64,000 nt of DNA from Bacteroides faecium (GCF_012113595.1 NZ_CP050831.1:4898001-4962000), one strand, 5' to 3'; shown: positions 44,313 through 52,404, counted from the first letter of the stretch. Made by a program: numbers and translations. Notes: generated by a model from the letters alone, not told the origin.

Positions 44313-45710
44313 TTATTCTCGCCAGCCACCGCCCAAGGCTTTGTAAAGGGCTATAAGTTGCAACAATGAACTCCCTTCTGCCTGTACCAGTTGATTTTCG
44401 TAAGATAATAGGGAACGTTGTGCGTCAAGCACGTTTTGGAAAGGAGAAAGCCCTTGTTTGTAAAGTTCTAAGGAAAGCTTCAATGTCTCGACGCCTTGAT
44501 TGCGCACTTCTCTCAGCGCCACAATCTGTTTGATAGAATTTCGATAGGAATTCATCGCATTGTCAGTTTCCTGCACGGCAGTCAACACCGTTTGATTAAA
44601 CTGATTAACCGTTTCATCCAATTGGGCTTTTGCCAACCTTGTCGCATTGACCAGTTGGCCGCCACTGAAAATCGTCCAACTCAATGCCGGAGCAATCTCA
44701 TAAGTCATGCTTTTACTTTTCACCAAATCTTTTAAGTCACGGGCAGCATATCCAAATGAACCTTTCAGAAAAACTTTCGGCAGCCAATCGGCTTTGGAAG
44801 CTCCGAGCAATGCTGCCTGTGCGTTTACATTCCGTTCTGCACTCCGCACATCGGGTCTTCTCAACAACAAATCAACAGGCATACCCACTCCGATGGGTTC
44901 CATATAATCGGGCAATGTTCCTGCCACTTCCAAAACCGGGCGGATTTCCTGGGGATACATGCCCAGCAAAACTGCCAACGTCGTAATATACTGATTAACA
45001 CCGGCTTCCAGTTGCGGAATAGATGCCCTTGTATTATACAAAACGGATTTCGCCTGCGCCACGTCCAGTTTGGCGACAAGTCCGGTGTTATAACGTACTT
45101 CCGTGATTTTCAACACTTCCGCCTGAGAAGCGGCATTCTTTTCCACCACTTCAAGCTGCTGCTGCAATTCACGCAGGTTGATATAGGCTGAGGCTACTTC
45201 CGCCGCCATAGAAATCATCACTCCCGTGTATTCTTCTTTACTTGCGGCAAAATTTTCTTTTTGTGCTTTTACCCGTTTGCGGATACTGCCGAAGATGTCA
45301 ATTTCCCAGCTCATGCTGAGTGAAGCATCGTAGTAATGTTCCGTAGATTGGGGCAAGGCACTTGTATTTCCGCTTGTTTCCTCGCGAGTCCATCCGGCAT
45401 TCAGCCCGATGGAAGGAAAGAAATTGCTGCGCTCCATCCAAAGATTGGCACGGGCGGCGGATATACGGTTGATAGCCATCGCAACAGAGAAATTTCTGTC
45501 CACAGCCAGGGCAATCAAAGAATCCAGTTTGCTGTCCTGGAAAGATTTCCACCAATGATCGTCCACCGGAAGGGTCTGTTGGAACACTTCTCCGCTCTCT
45601 TCCCATTCGCCGGGGAGAGGCGCTTTCAGATAACGGTTGGCAGTTTGCCCAACCACGGATACAGTCGAAAGAAACATAAGGAGCGATGTGCCCCACACTC
45701 GTATATTCAT
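44313..45710 (-). CDS. TolC-like outer membrane factor of RND efflux
   Basis: This NodT/OprM-type channel protein has 465 residues: a signal peptide (WGTSLLMFLSTVSVVGQ) and two outer-membrane-efflux repeats (starting WWKSFQDSKLDSLIALAVDRN and near ADWLPKVFLKGSFGY). The usual lipobox cysteine of OprM-type proteins is absent after the signal sequence. It heads the operon, an order (channel, adaptor, permease) different from the common adaptor-permease-channel. No TAnnTTTG box was found within the 139 bp upstream, so expression may need an activator. Confidence 0.93.
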   Translation of the reverse strand: MNIRVWGTSLLMFLSTVSVVGQTANRYLKAPLPGEWEESGEVFQQTLPVDDHWWKSFQDSKLDSLIALAVDRNFSVAMAINRISAARANLWMERSNFFPSIGLNAGWTREETSGNTSALPQSTEHYYDASLSMSWEIDIFGSIRKRVKAQKENFAASKEEYTGVMISMAAEVASAYINLRELQQQLEVVEKNAASQAEVLKITEVRYNTGLVAKLDVAQAKSVLYNTRASIPQLEAGVNQYITTLAVLLGMYPQEIRPVLEVAGTLPDYMEPIGVGMPVDLLLRRPDVRSAERNVNAQAALLGASKADWLPKVFLKGSFGYAARDLKDLVKSKSMTYEIAPALSWTIFSGGQLVNATRLAKAQLDETVNQFNQTVLTAVQETDNAMNSYRNSIKQIVALREVRNQGVETLKLSLELYKQGLSPFQNVLDAQRSLLSYENQLVQAEGSSLLQLIALYKALGGGWRE

Positions 45711-45797
45711 ATCAGTTCAGGTTTTTATTGAAATGATATGATAACAACTAAAGGTTTGGTTTGTTTATTTCGGAAATGTTAAGAAAGGAGTATAAAA

Positions 45798-45823
45798 AAA
45801 GCTCCGCCATGACGCGGAGCTTT
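45798..45823 (-). terminator. Terminator of the nif3/zinc-ribbon unit
   Basis: AAAGCTCCGC (45798-45807) and GCGGAGCTTT (45814-45823) form a 10-bp stem; the minus strand continues with TTTTTTTATA. Confidence 0.9.
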
Positions 45824-45849
45824 GAAAAATATAGCAAAAATGCAAACTC

Positions 45850-46680
45850 TTATTCTGCTGTTTTTCTTCTGATTGCTCTTTTTGTTGTTGGTGCCGGAGC
45901 TTCCTCTACCTTGTGTTCGAGCTGTACACCAGCCAATTCCGGGTCAATCATGATACGTCCGCAATATTCGCAAACGATCACTTTTTTACGAGAACGGATA
46001 TCCAACTGTCTCTGAGGCGGAATCTTGTTAAAGCAACCACCACACGCATCACGCTGTACGTACACGATACCCAAACCGTTGCGGGAGTTCTTACGGATAC
46101 GTTTGAATGACTGCAACAGACGCGGCTCAATCTTAGTTTCCAAATCTTTGGCTTTGTCTCTCAATTTCTCTTCTTCCTGCTTGGTTTCAGAGATAATTTC
46201 GTCCAGTTCGCTCTTCTTCTGTTCGAGGTCTTTTTTTCTTTCGTTCAGAATCAGTTCGTTCTTCTCTACTTCAATCTCTTTTTCTTCTTTGTCTGCAGAG
46301 TATTCCTTGATTCTCTTCTCGCAAAGTTCGATTTCCAGTGTCTGGAACTCGATTTCTTTTGTCAGGAAGTCATATTCACGGTTGTTGCGGACATTGTCTT
46401 GTTGTGACTTATATTTTTCAACCGAAGCTTTAGCCGTTTCAATCTCTACCTTCTTGCCGGAAATAGCTGTTCTAAGTTCATCTACTTCAGCTTTAATCTT
46501 GTCGATACGAGTACTCAAACCGGCAATCTCATCTTCAAGGTCTTGTACTTCCAACGGAAGTTCACCTCTCAATGTCTTGATCTCGTCAATCTTAGACAAC
46601 ATAGTTTGCAGTTGGTACAGAGTCTTCACTTTCTGTTCCACCGTCAACTCATTCGGATCTTTTTTTGCTTCTCTAGCCAT
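45850..46680 (-). CDS. Coiled-coil zinc-ribbon protein (CT398-like)
   Basis: The 276-residue protein has a long charged coiled-coil hairpin (about 15-190, rich in Glu and Lys) and a C-terminal Cys4 zinc ribbon: CGGCFNKI and, 22 residues on, CEYCGRIM. This matches the C4-type zinc-ribbon/CT398 family, implicated by structure in protein interactions but without an agreed function. It starts 5 bp after nif3, a pairing conserved in many bacteria. A basic Thr/Lys/Arg-rich tail follows the ribbon. Confidence 0.9.
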   Translation of the reverse strand: MAREAKKDPNELTVEQKVKTLYQLQTMLSKIDEIKTLRGELPLEVQDLEDEIAGLSTRIDKIKAEVDELRTAISGKKVEIETAKASVEKYKSQQDNVRNNREYDFLTKEIEFQTLEIELCEKRIKEYSADKEEKEIEVEKNELILNERKKDLEQKKSELDEIISETKQEEEKLRDKAKDLETKIEPRLLQSFKRIRKNSRNGLGIVYVQRDACGGCFNKIPPQRQLDIRSRKKVIVCEYCGRIMIDPELAGVQLEHKVEEAPAPTTKRAIRRKTAE

Positions 46681-46685
46681 TTTAC

Positions 46686-47780
46686 TTATAAATATTTTAT
46701 GGGATTCGTATTTATTTTACTCAATTGGAGCGCAAAATTAGGAAATAAATCCCGGATTATAGAATAAAAAATTTCTTTTGTATATTGTTCGCTTTCGTAA
46801 TGACCGATTTCCGCCATCAGAATATCACCTTCATGGCCGAAATAATCATGATACTTGATTTCTCCTGTAATAAAGACATCTGCACCCGTCCGGATTGCCT
46901 GCGGAAGCAGGAAAGCTCCGGCACCGCCACATAATGCCACTTTCTGTATTTCTCTGCCTGTCAATTTGTTATGACGGACACAACCTACTTCAAAGATTTT
47001 CTTGATGCGTTTCAAGAATTCGAGTTCCGTTTCCGGCTCATCCAGTTCACCTACAATTCCCGAACCTGCCTGTGGCCAGTCATTTTGCAACGGATATAAG
47101 TCAAATGCCGGTTCCTCATAGGGGTGGACAGACAATAATGCCTTAATAACTTCCGCCTTCTTATATATAGGAAGAATGGTTTCAATTCTCACCTCATCTT
47201 CACGGTGCAGTTCTCCAACAGTTCCGCAGAAAGGGTGTGCTCCTTCATTTGCCCGGAAAGTTCCCTCTCCTTTCAGATTATAACTGCATGAGTCATAGTT
47301 GCCTATGCTCCCGCATCCGGCGGCAAACAAAGCTTCGCGTACCACGTCTGCCTGTGCATTGGGAACAAAAGTCACCAACTTAACCAAACTATTCTCTTTC
47401 GGTTCGAGCACTTTCAAGTTCTTCAATCCTATTTTCCCGGCTATCTTATAGTTGACTCCACCCTGGGCATTATCGAGATTGGTATGTGCTGAATAGATTA
47501 CAATATCATTCTTTATTGCTTTCAATATGCAGCGTTCCACATAATCCTTGCCTGTGATGGATTTATAACCTTTGAAAATGAGCGGATGATGCGATATAAC
47601 GAGGTTGTACCCTAGCGCGATAGCTTCATCCAACACAGCTTCGGTAACGTCAAGACACAACAAAGCCCCTGTTGCTTCCGCTTCTGTCAATCCGATTTGC
47701 AGGCCGGCATTATCAAATCCGTCTTGCAATGGCAGAGGCGCGAATCGTTCAAGGGCGCTTACTATTTCCTTAATTTTCAT
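46686..47780 (-). CDS. Nif3-like dinuclear metal-centre protein
   Basis: The 364-residue member of the NIF3/DUF34 family starts MKIKEIVSALERFAPLPLQD. Metal-site motifs are NLVISHHPLIF (His-His), YSAHTNLDN and, near the end, ITGEIKYHDYFG with MAEIGHYESEQ. A middle CutA-like insertion (about 130-240, LVTFVPNAQADVVREALFAAG) is present. NIF3 proteins form metal-containing hexameric rings; the function is debated. An upstream in-frame ATG at 47828 precedes the promoter box and is not used. Confidence 0.93.
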   Translation of the reverse strand: MKIKEIVSALERFAPLPLQDGFDNAGLQIGLTEAEATGALLCLDVTEAVLDEAIALGYNLVISHHPLIFKGYKSITGKDYVERCILKAIKNDIVIYSAHTNLDNAQGGVNYKIAGKIGLKNLKVLEPKENSLVKLVTFVPNAQADVVREALFAAGCGSIGNYDSCSYNLKGEGTFRANEGAHPFCGTVGELHREDEVRIETILPIYKKAEVIKALLSVHPYEEPAFDLYPLQNDWPQAGSGIVGELDEPETELEFLKRIKKIFEVGCVRHNKLTGREIQKVALCGGAGAFLLPQAIRTGADVFITGEIKYHDYFGHEGDILMAEIGHYESEQYTKEIFYSIIRDLFPNFALQLSKINTNPIKYL

Positions 47781-47801
47781 TATTGGTAGAAAATTTGGTT
47801 G

Positions 47802-47809
47802 CAAAGATA
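47802..47809 (-). promoter_or_regulatory. -7 promoter box of nif3
   Basis: The minus strand reads TATCTTTG, 21 bp before the ATG at 47780. Confidence 0.65.
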
Positions 47810-47853
47810 AGAAAATAAAAGGGAACAACTGCTCATTGCCCCGCTTTTTTTAG

Positions 47854-47861
47854 TAATTTTG
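47854..47861 (+). promoter_or_regulatory. -7 promoter box of the 137-residue lipoprotein gene
   Basis: TAATTTTG, 27 bp before the ATG at 47889; back to back with the nif3 promoter. Confidence 0.55.
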
Positions 47862-47888
47862 TTGCATATACTATAATAATTGAATACG

Positions 47889-48302
47889 ATGAAAACAATT
47901 CTATCCTATTTTCTATTAGTCATTTTGACTGTTTCCTGTCAATTGAAGCCAAATGAGAACTCCGAAAAGTCAGTTGCTAAAGATTTGAGTAACGATGATA
48001 CAGAAGAATGCGTTGCAGATACAGTAAAAGCTACCGCTATCTTTTGGATTGATAAAGCGGAAACGAAAAACTGCAAGGAATGGGGTTTTCGTACTGTTAA
48101 GGCAAAAGTTTTCATCTACGAAAACGGGAAGGTTGCCCTAAAGGCTTTCGTCAAAAAGCAATCGCCGGACGCGGAGAAGTATATACGTCACCATCTCTCT
48201 AAATTTCAAGTCTCAGAAAAAATGTTTGAAAACGGATATGTGCAACCGGGAGAACAGTTCGTTCAGCTTCGTTGCTTATATGAAAAACTCAAGGGGAAAT
48301 AA
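47889..48302 (+). CDS. Small lipoprotein of unknown function (137 aa)
   Basis: A lipoprotein signal (MKTILSYFLLVILTVSC) is followed by a polar linker and a compact domain with IFWIDKAETKNCKEWGFRTVKAKVFIYENGKVALKAFVKKQ and a C-terminal LRCLYEKLKGK. It may belong to a Bacteroides-specific DUF, perhaps DUF4891, but I am not sure. An in-frame TTG at 47880 is rejected in favour of ATG 47889. It is convergent with the fet cluster, with a repeat-rich region between. Confidence 0.75.
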   Translation: MKTILSYFLLVILTVSCQLKPNENSEKSVAKDLSNDDTEECVADTVKATAIFWIDKAETKNCKEWGFRTVKAKVFIYENGKVALKAFVKKQSPDAEKYIRHHLSKFQVSEKMFENGYVQPGEQFVQLRCLYEKLKGK

Positions 48303-48324
48303 GGGGAAAATTTGTTCATGCGGG

Positions 48325-48456
48325 AGTTGCTGGCGTTTCCCGCCATGGAAACTACAGTTTCCCTAGTAGGAAATTCCAGTATCCACAGTTGGAAACTCCA
48401 GTTTCCCACCGCGGAAACTGGAATTCTCAGCCTAGAAACAAGCGTTTTCGACGCAG
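48325..48456. repeat. Degenerate 22-bp tandem repeat with palindromic core
   Basis: The core GGAAACT-nn-AGTTTCC starts at 48347, 48369 and 48391, with a half copy at 48413: exactly 22 bp apart. Weaker units with the same phase precede (48325, GTTTCCC at the same offset) and follow (48435). Each core is a 7-bp inverted repeat with a 2-nt centre. The unit length is not a multiple of three, so it is not a protein repeat. Confidence 0.82.
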
Positions 48457-48477
48457 GATACTGTGCCATCGGTATGT

Positions 48478-48587
48478 GTTGCAGATATCTTTATCTGCCA
48501 CCTATCTGCAACGGTATCTGCAACGCTATAAACTTTTATATACCAGACCGTTATCTCTGTTTTGTTGCAGATGGCAGATACTTTTTT
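48478..48587 (+). terminator. GTTGCAGATA/TATCTGCAAC repeats and probable terminator
   Basis: GTTGCAGATA (48478-48487) is complementary to TATCTGCAAC at 48503-48512 and 48515-48524. TATCTGCCA at 48492-48500 and GTTGCAGATGGCAGATA at 48564-48580 extend the set. The last copy is followed by CTTTTTT, so one pairing could end transcripts from the lipoprotein gene. Several mutually exclusive hairpins are possible. Confidence 0.6.
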
Positions 48588-48864
48588 ATTTCTCAAACTT
48601 TATAGAGGTTTTATTTTTCAAGGCATACCGTTCGTCGACTACTCTATCCGTAGGAAAAAAAGTAAAAACCAATCGCCACTCTCCTTCCCGATAGATGAAT
48701 TTACGACCGTTCGCGCCTCGAAGAATTGCCTTATGCTTTTCCTGCAAAAAGGTTTCAATGCCTTGGGGCATCTCACTGCCCATCGCCGCAAATTCCACTG
48801 TAACAAAGAAATACGGTATGGATATTTCGGCAACTTTCTGGAATATATGGTCGGTTACTGTCAT
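48586..48864 (-). CDS. Small protein in the fetAB operon (92 aa)
   Basis: The ATG overlaps the fetB stop (ATGA at 48864-48861), so it is translationally coupled to the permease. The protein begins MTVTDHIFQKVAEISIPYFFV and has no signal peptide or clear membrane helix; the middle is charged (FLQEKHKAILRGANGRKFIYREGEWRLVF). I do not recognise the family. The tight coupling suggests an accessory role for the ABC exporter, or a gene merely carried in the operon. Confidence 0.65.
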   Translation of the reverse strand: MTVTDHIFQKVAEISIPYFFVTVEFAAMGSEMPQGIETFLQEKHKAILRGANGRKFIYREGEWRLVFTFFPTDRVVDERYALKNKTSIKFEK

Positions 48865-49655
48865 TTCTTAGTTTCTTTCGATACTTCCAGGAGCTTCCCA
48901 TATGCATCAAATGATTTTCGCGAAGCCAATGAAATGGTTATCATCAACGATAGCATGGATGCAGCAAATGTGATTACCATTATCATCATCTGATATTTAA
49001 TGGCAACGTTCGGAGTACTTCCGCCTAGAATCTGTCCAATCATTGTCCCCGGAAAGGCTACCAGTCCCATTACCGCAATATTAGCAATCAACGGGCTGAA
49101 TGATTTAATAATCGCCTGCCGGATAAACGGAGCCTGAGCTTCCTGTCTGGTAGCCCCATTACCCAATAAATATCTATATAACTGTTGTTCGCGTTTCAAT
49201 CTGCTATAATAAGTATTCAAGGCGATAACATTGCTCGAAAGCATATTCCCCATCAAAATACCGAATATCGGAATAAAGTACTGGGCACTGAAAATATTGT
49301 CCAATTGAAGAACGATGCCTATAAAATACAACCCCACCAACACGACACTGCAAAAAAATCCGACTGAAATCGGAATCAGCAAAATACTGCGTTTCAACTG
49401 CGTACGTACCAATGCGGTTTGTCCGGCTACGAATATCATAATAATCACCCAAAGGAAATTAATCCAGGGATTATTCCATAAAAAAAGATATTTCAAATAC
49501 ATGCCGATGAAAAACAGTTGGATAATCATCCGTACTGTACCGATCACAGCAGGTTTCAGTAATCCCGTCTTGAATTTCCATAGATAAAAGAACGGAATGG
49601 CAAGCAGAAGCAAGCCTATGGCTAAGTTATAATATGATATGTCAATCGTTCCCAC
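48861..49655 (-). CDS. fetB: FetB-type ABC transporter permease
   Basis: The 264-residue membrane protein of the UPF0014 family has about seven predicted helices, with the family signatures LGNGATRQEAQAPFIRQAI and GLVAFPGTMIGQILGGSTPNVAIKYQ. In E. coli FetAB (YbbL/YbbM) was linked to iron export and oxidative stress resistance. It lies 33 bp after the ATPase gene. The substrate in Bacteroides is inferred, not shown. Confidence 0.9.
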   Translation of the reverse strand: MGTIDISYYNLAIGLLLLAIPFFYLWKFKTGLLKPAVIGTVRMIIQLFFIGMYLKYLFLWNNPWINFLWVIIMIFVAGQTALVRTQLKRSILLIPISVGFFCSVVLVGLYFIGIVLQLDNIFSAQYFIPIFGILMGNMLSSNVIALNTYYSRLKREQQLYRYLLGNGATRQEAQAPFIRQAIIKSFSPLIANIAVMGLVAFPGTMIGQILGGSTPNVAIKYQMMIMVITFAASMLSLMITISLASRKSFDAYGKLLEVSKETKK

Positions 49656-49688
49656 GGTATATATTCTTACTGTTCTATTTGATTTGGA

Positions 49689-50309
49689 TTATAGTTCTAT
49701 TACATAATGACACCCCGATGCAAAATCCTTGTCGTGAGACACGGCAAGGACAGCCGCCCCTTTTTCCGCCTGTCGCCGGAAAAAAGAAAGCACTTTATCG
49801 GTCGATCCGGAATCCAAAGCAGAAGTCGGTTCATCTATGATAATGAGAGGTTTATCAAGCATAGCAGCCACTGCAAGCATGATGCGTTGCCGTTGTCCGC
49901 CCGAAACTTCATTCACTCTTTTTGTGTATAATTCATGTTCCAATCCCAATTCGTCAAAGCAAGCGAAAAGCCTTTCTTCCGAGAAAGGCACGGAGCGATT
50001 CACTTTCAAATCAAACGGCAGGGCAACCATTTCTTTCACCCATTCAAAAGGTAACGCTAATTCCTGCGGAATCCACGCAATCTGATGCCGGACGTTATCA
50101 ATGGTAGATATATCAAGCAATGTTTCTCCTACTTGGATAGAGCCTTCTTTCAATGGGACAAAACCCATTATCGCATTTAGCAACGAAGTCTTTCCACAGC
50201 CGGATTGCCCCACGATGCAGGCTGTTTCTCCCCGTTCCAGTTTCAGGTTAAAACCGGAGAAGAGCACCTCTGTCCCGAATGCAATACAAGCGTTATTGAT
50301 ATGTAACAT
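49689..50309 (-). CDS. fetA: FetA-type ABC transporter ATPase
   Basis: The 206-residue ATPase has Walker A GQSGCGKT, Q-loop WIPQELALPFEW, signature VSGGQRQR, Walker B LIIIDEPTSALD and switch His in AVSHDKDFA. It starts MLHINNACIAFGTEVLFSGF at ATG 50309; the same frame extends 40 residues upstream to 50429, but the promoter box at 50334-50341 lies inside that extension. It pairs with the FetB-type permease. Confidence 0.92.
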   Translation of the reverse strand: MLHINNACIAFGTEVLFSGFNLKLERGETACIVGQSGCGKTSLLNAIMGFVPLKEGSIQVGETLLDISTIDNVRHQIAWIPQELALPFEWVKEMVALPFDLKVNRSVPFSEERLFACFDELGLEHELYTKRVNEVSGGQRQRIMLAVAAMLDKPLIIIDEPTSALDSGSTDKVLSFFRRQAEKGAAVLAVSHDKDFASGCHYVIEL

Positions 50310-50333
50310 GATTCGTTTTCTTAATATTCCCGT

Positions 50334-50341
50334 CAAAAGTA
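50334..50341 (-). promoter_or_regulatory. -7 promoter box of the fetA-fetB operon
   Basis: The minus strand reads TACTTTTG, 24 bp before the fetA ATG. No Fur-box-like palindrome is evident nearby. Confidence 0.6.
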
Positions 50342-50483
50342 CACAAAAAATAAAACTTATAGATATTAGAGTGGGAAAATATAAAAAGGCAAGTATATAC
50401 TCTATAAAATTCGAGTAACTAGCATCCAATAGATAAAAGTTGTATATTTTACGAGCGAAAGGCTTAAATTAGTTGTATATTTA

Positions 50484-50514
50484 TTGCAAGACAGGTGAAT
50501 ATATCGTATATTTG
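50484..50514 (+). promoter_or_regulatory. Promoter of the LruC-like lipoprotein gene
   Basis: TTG (50484-50486), 20 bp, then TATATTTG (50507-50514). One of the best promoter matches in the window. Confidence 0.75.
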
Positions 50515-50570
50515 CCAACGAAAACAAAATAAACATTGAATAATTCATTAACATTTAAAACATAAAAACA

Positions 50571-52049
50571 ATGAAAAAGTATTGGTATATTATCAGTATG
50601 GCATTGGTTTTCGGGATGACAGCATGCTCCGAAAGTATAGTGGAAGAACCTGCGAATTCAGGCAATACCACTAATGGTAAAACTGAAGTATTGTCATATG
50701 TTTCGGTTTACGCAGATGAAAGCGCAACTCAGCCGCTTATAGAAAATGCTCCGTTGACAGCAGAAACTTCTACTCTTGGATTTCCTTTGGCTTATGGACT
50801 AAACGAAGTGTATGTAAATTACCCGACAAAAAGTGGTGTAAAAACTAAAAAGATGCCTGTTACAACGACGACGACAAGAGCATCTGATCCTGGAACTTAT
50901 GAGTATTTTCAAGAAGGTCATAGATATGTCGAACTGATTATCACCAAACCGGAAGATGCTATACCAGCGTATGTAACAGAGCATAAAGATGAAAATGGAG
51001 TACCATTCACTGCTTATCATTCAAGCGGTGTAGTGATGTTCGAGGATACTTGGCCTAGTAAATCCAATACGGATGGCAAAGCCCAGGAAGGTGGATTGTT
51101 CTTTGGCGATTATAATGATTTGGTAGTAGATTACGATTTGGAAACGAATGTAAAAGGCAGCTTGGATGATATTAAGAATAATATCGAAAGCGTAGAAATG
51201 TGGAGAGATTTAAAAGTAACTCTGCACTTCCGCGCAAAAGGTGGCGCTTATGCACATACCTTCGGATTAAAGTTGGAGAATCTACTTAAAGAATTTGTCC
51301 GCGATGAAACACCCGCCATGTATTGGTCTATGAGTAATCATGAGAGCATCACAGAAAATGATGCAAAACAACCATTCCCCGTAGAAGTAAAATGGGACAG
51401 TGACAATCACCCGGTAATCTTAGTGAAAGAATTGAATAAGCTGAGAGACAAGGCATTTATGTCATCTTATGGTTTAAATGTTAGTACCTATGGAACAGGT
51501 ACTGATAAACTTTTCTATAACACCGTCAATGACGCTGATTTGAATGCAGGCAAAGGACTATTCACGCTGACAGTGACTTTTAGAGAAAACCTGGAAGCTG
51601 ATCATGATAAGGTAGTCAAGCATTTCCGCGATGCAGTGGCAGACACTCGTCAGCAGAATTTCTTCATCGTTACTACACAAGCAGGAAAAGAGTATGAAAC
51701 TCATCTGGCCGGTTATAAGCCGACAGGTTTCTATACCACTTATAATGCTGATAAAAATGATAAAGCCGCAGGTGTAGCAGTAGAGAAAGACGCTTCAACA
51801 ACATATCGTGCCGCAGACGGCAATGTATGGGGCTTTAAGACACCGGTGTTGACTCGCCATGCTACGGAGCAGCAAAGTTTTGCTACTGCATTTCCGAATT
51901 ATGTGCAGTGGATAACTACCGGCAATGAAAACTATGCGTTGTGGTATCTGCTAGACAATGCTAATATGGCAGTTGATGAAGATAAGGATTTTACCCTTCC
52001 GGGCGGACAAACCAAGAAAGCATTGAAATATATTATTGAGGAATGGTAA
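50571..52049 (+). CDS. LruC/DUF4842-like surface lipoprotein
   Basis: The 492-residue protein has a lipoprotein signal (ALVFGMTACSESIVEEP). The middle contains VMFEDTWPSKSNTDGK followed by FFGDYNDLVVDYDLE, the LruC/DUF4842 pattern with Asp-rich, possibly calcium-binding loops. The last third (PVLTRHATEQQSFATAFPNYVQWITTG) also fits the family. Such lipoproteins are common in Bacteroides and often surface exposed; no function is known. It has its own promoter and a striking terminator palindrome. The family call rests on motif resemblance only. Confidence 0.75.
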   Translation: MKKYWYIISMALVFGMTACSESIVEEPANSGNTTNGKTEVLSYVSVYADESATQPLIENAPLTAETSTLGFPLAYGLNEVYVNYPTKSGVKTKKMPVTTTTTRASDPGTYEYFQEGHRYVELIITKPEDAIPAYVTEHKDENGVPFTAYHSSGVVMFEDTWPSKSNTDGKAQEGGLFFGDYNDLVVDYDLETNVKGSLDDIKNNIESVEMWRDLKVTLHFRAKGGAYAHTFGLKLENLLKEFVRDETPAMYWSMSNHESITENDAKQPFPVEVKWDSDNHPVILVKELNKLRDKAFMSSYGLNVSTYGTGTDKLFYNTVNDADLNAGKGLFTLTVTFRENLEADHDKVVKHFRDAVADTRQQNFFIVTTQAGKEYETHLAGYKPTGFYTTYNADKNDKAAGVAVEKDASTTYRAADGNVWGFKTPVLTRHATEQQSFATAFPNYVQWITTGNENYALWYLLDNANMAVDEDKDFTLPGGQTKKALKYIIEEW

Positions 52050-52093
52050 CTTGAAAGTTACTTCCGTATAAAACAATACAAGAACTTTCTTTC

Positions 52094-52141
52094 AAAAACG
52101 GTATAAATTGAACTGTGCACAGTTCAATTTATACCGTTTTT
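52094..52141. terminator. 48-bp perfect palindrome, bidirectional terminator
   Basis: The two 24-bp arms are exact reverse complements centred on GTGCAC at 52115-52120, with no spacer. The arms contain AACGGTATAAATTGAACT. The ends are A- and T-rich, so it can terminate in both directions, serving the lipoprotein gene on the plus strand. Confidence 0.92.
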
Positions 52142-52147
52142 TTTAGT

Positions 52148-52190
52148 TGCACTTATCAAAAGTGCATGTATCTCAAATAATTTGATAAGT
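52148..52190. repeat. Overlapping inverted repeats beside the palindrome
   Basis: ACTTATCAAA (52151-52160) pairs perfectly with TTTGATAAGT (52181-52190). TGCACT (52148-52153) pairs with AGTGCA (52161-52166). The two hairpins exclude each other. Confidence 0.65.
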
Positions 52191-52193
52191 ATT

Positions 52194-52304
52194 CTACAAA
52201 TTAGAACTGGCTATAATTGTAAGAATAATCATGATGATAATAAGTACAGCGGTTACTACGATTAACATAATACCCGCCCATTTGTTGTTCTTTGGATTCG
52301 GCAT
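52194..52304 (-). CDS. Small hydrophobic membrane peptide (36 aa)
   Basis: A complete short ORF runs from ATG 52304 to TAG 52194. It begins MPNPKNNKWAGIML, continues IVVTAVLIIIMIILTII and ends ASSNL: one transmembrane helix after a short polar, positively charged N-terminus. A purine-rich leader without Shine-Dalgarno precedes it, as for other genes here. A TACTTTTC element on the minus strand at 52361-52354 could be its -7 box. It is too short for most gene finders. The function is unknown. Confidence 0.6.
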   Translation of the reverse strand: MPNPKNNKWAGIMLIVVTAVLIIIMIILTIIASSNL

Positions 52305-52332
52305 AGCTGTGTTTGTTTATTAGTTTTCGCCG

Positions 52333-52404
52333 CAGATTCCCGAATCGAACGATTCATAATTAGAAAAGTATTTATTATTACAAAAGAAAAAGCGCGGGAA
52401 TCTG
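52333..52404. repeat. Inverted repeat CAGATTCCCG with internal palindrome
   Basis: CAGATTCCCG (52333-52342) is exactly complementary to CGGGAATCTG (52395-52404). Between them GAATCG-aa-CGATTC (52342-52355) is a second perfect palindrome. The right arm is shared with the terminator of the candidate RNA. Confidence 0.65.

Noticed and set aside
48347..48456. CRISPR array
   Set aside because: The 22-bp units are contiguous and degenerate, without unique spacers of normal length, and no cas gene is present.
48312..48694. Plus-strand ORFs over the repeat region
   Set aside because: The 22-bp period breaks the reading frame and no start signal or family is visible.
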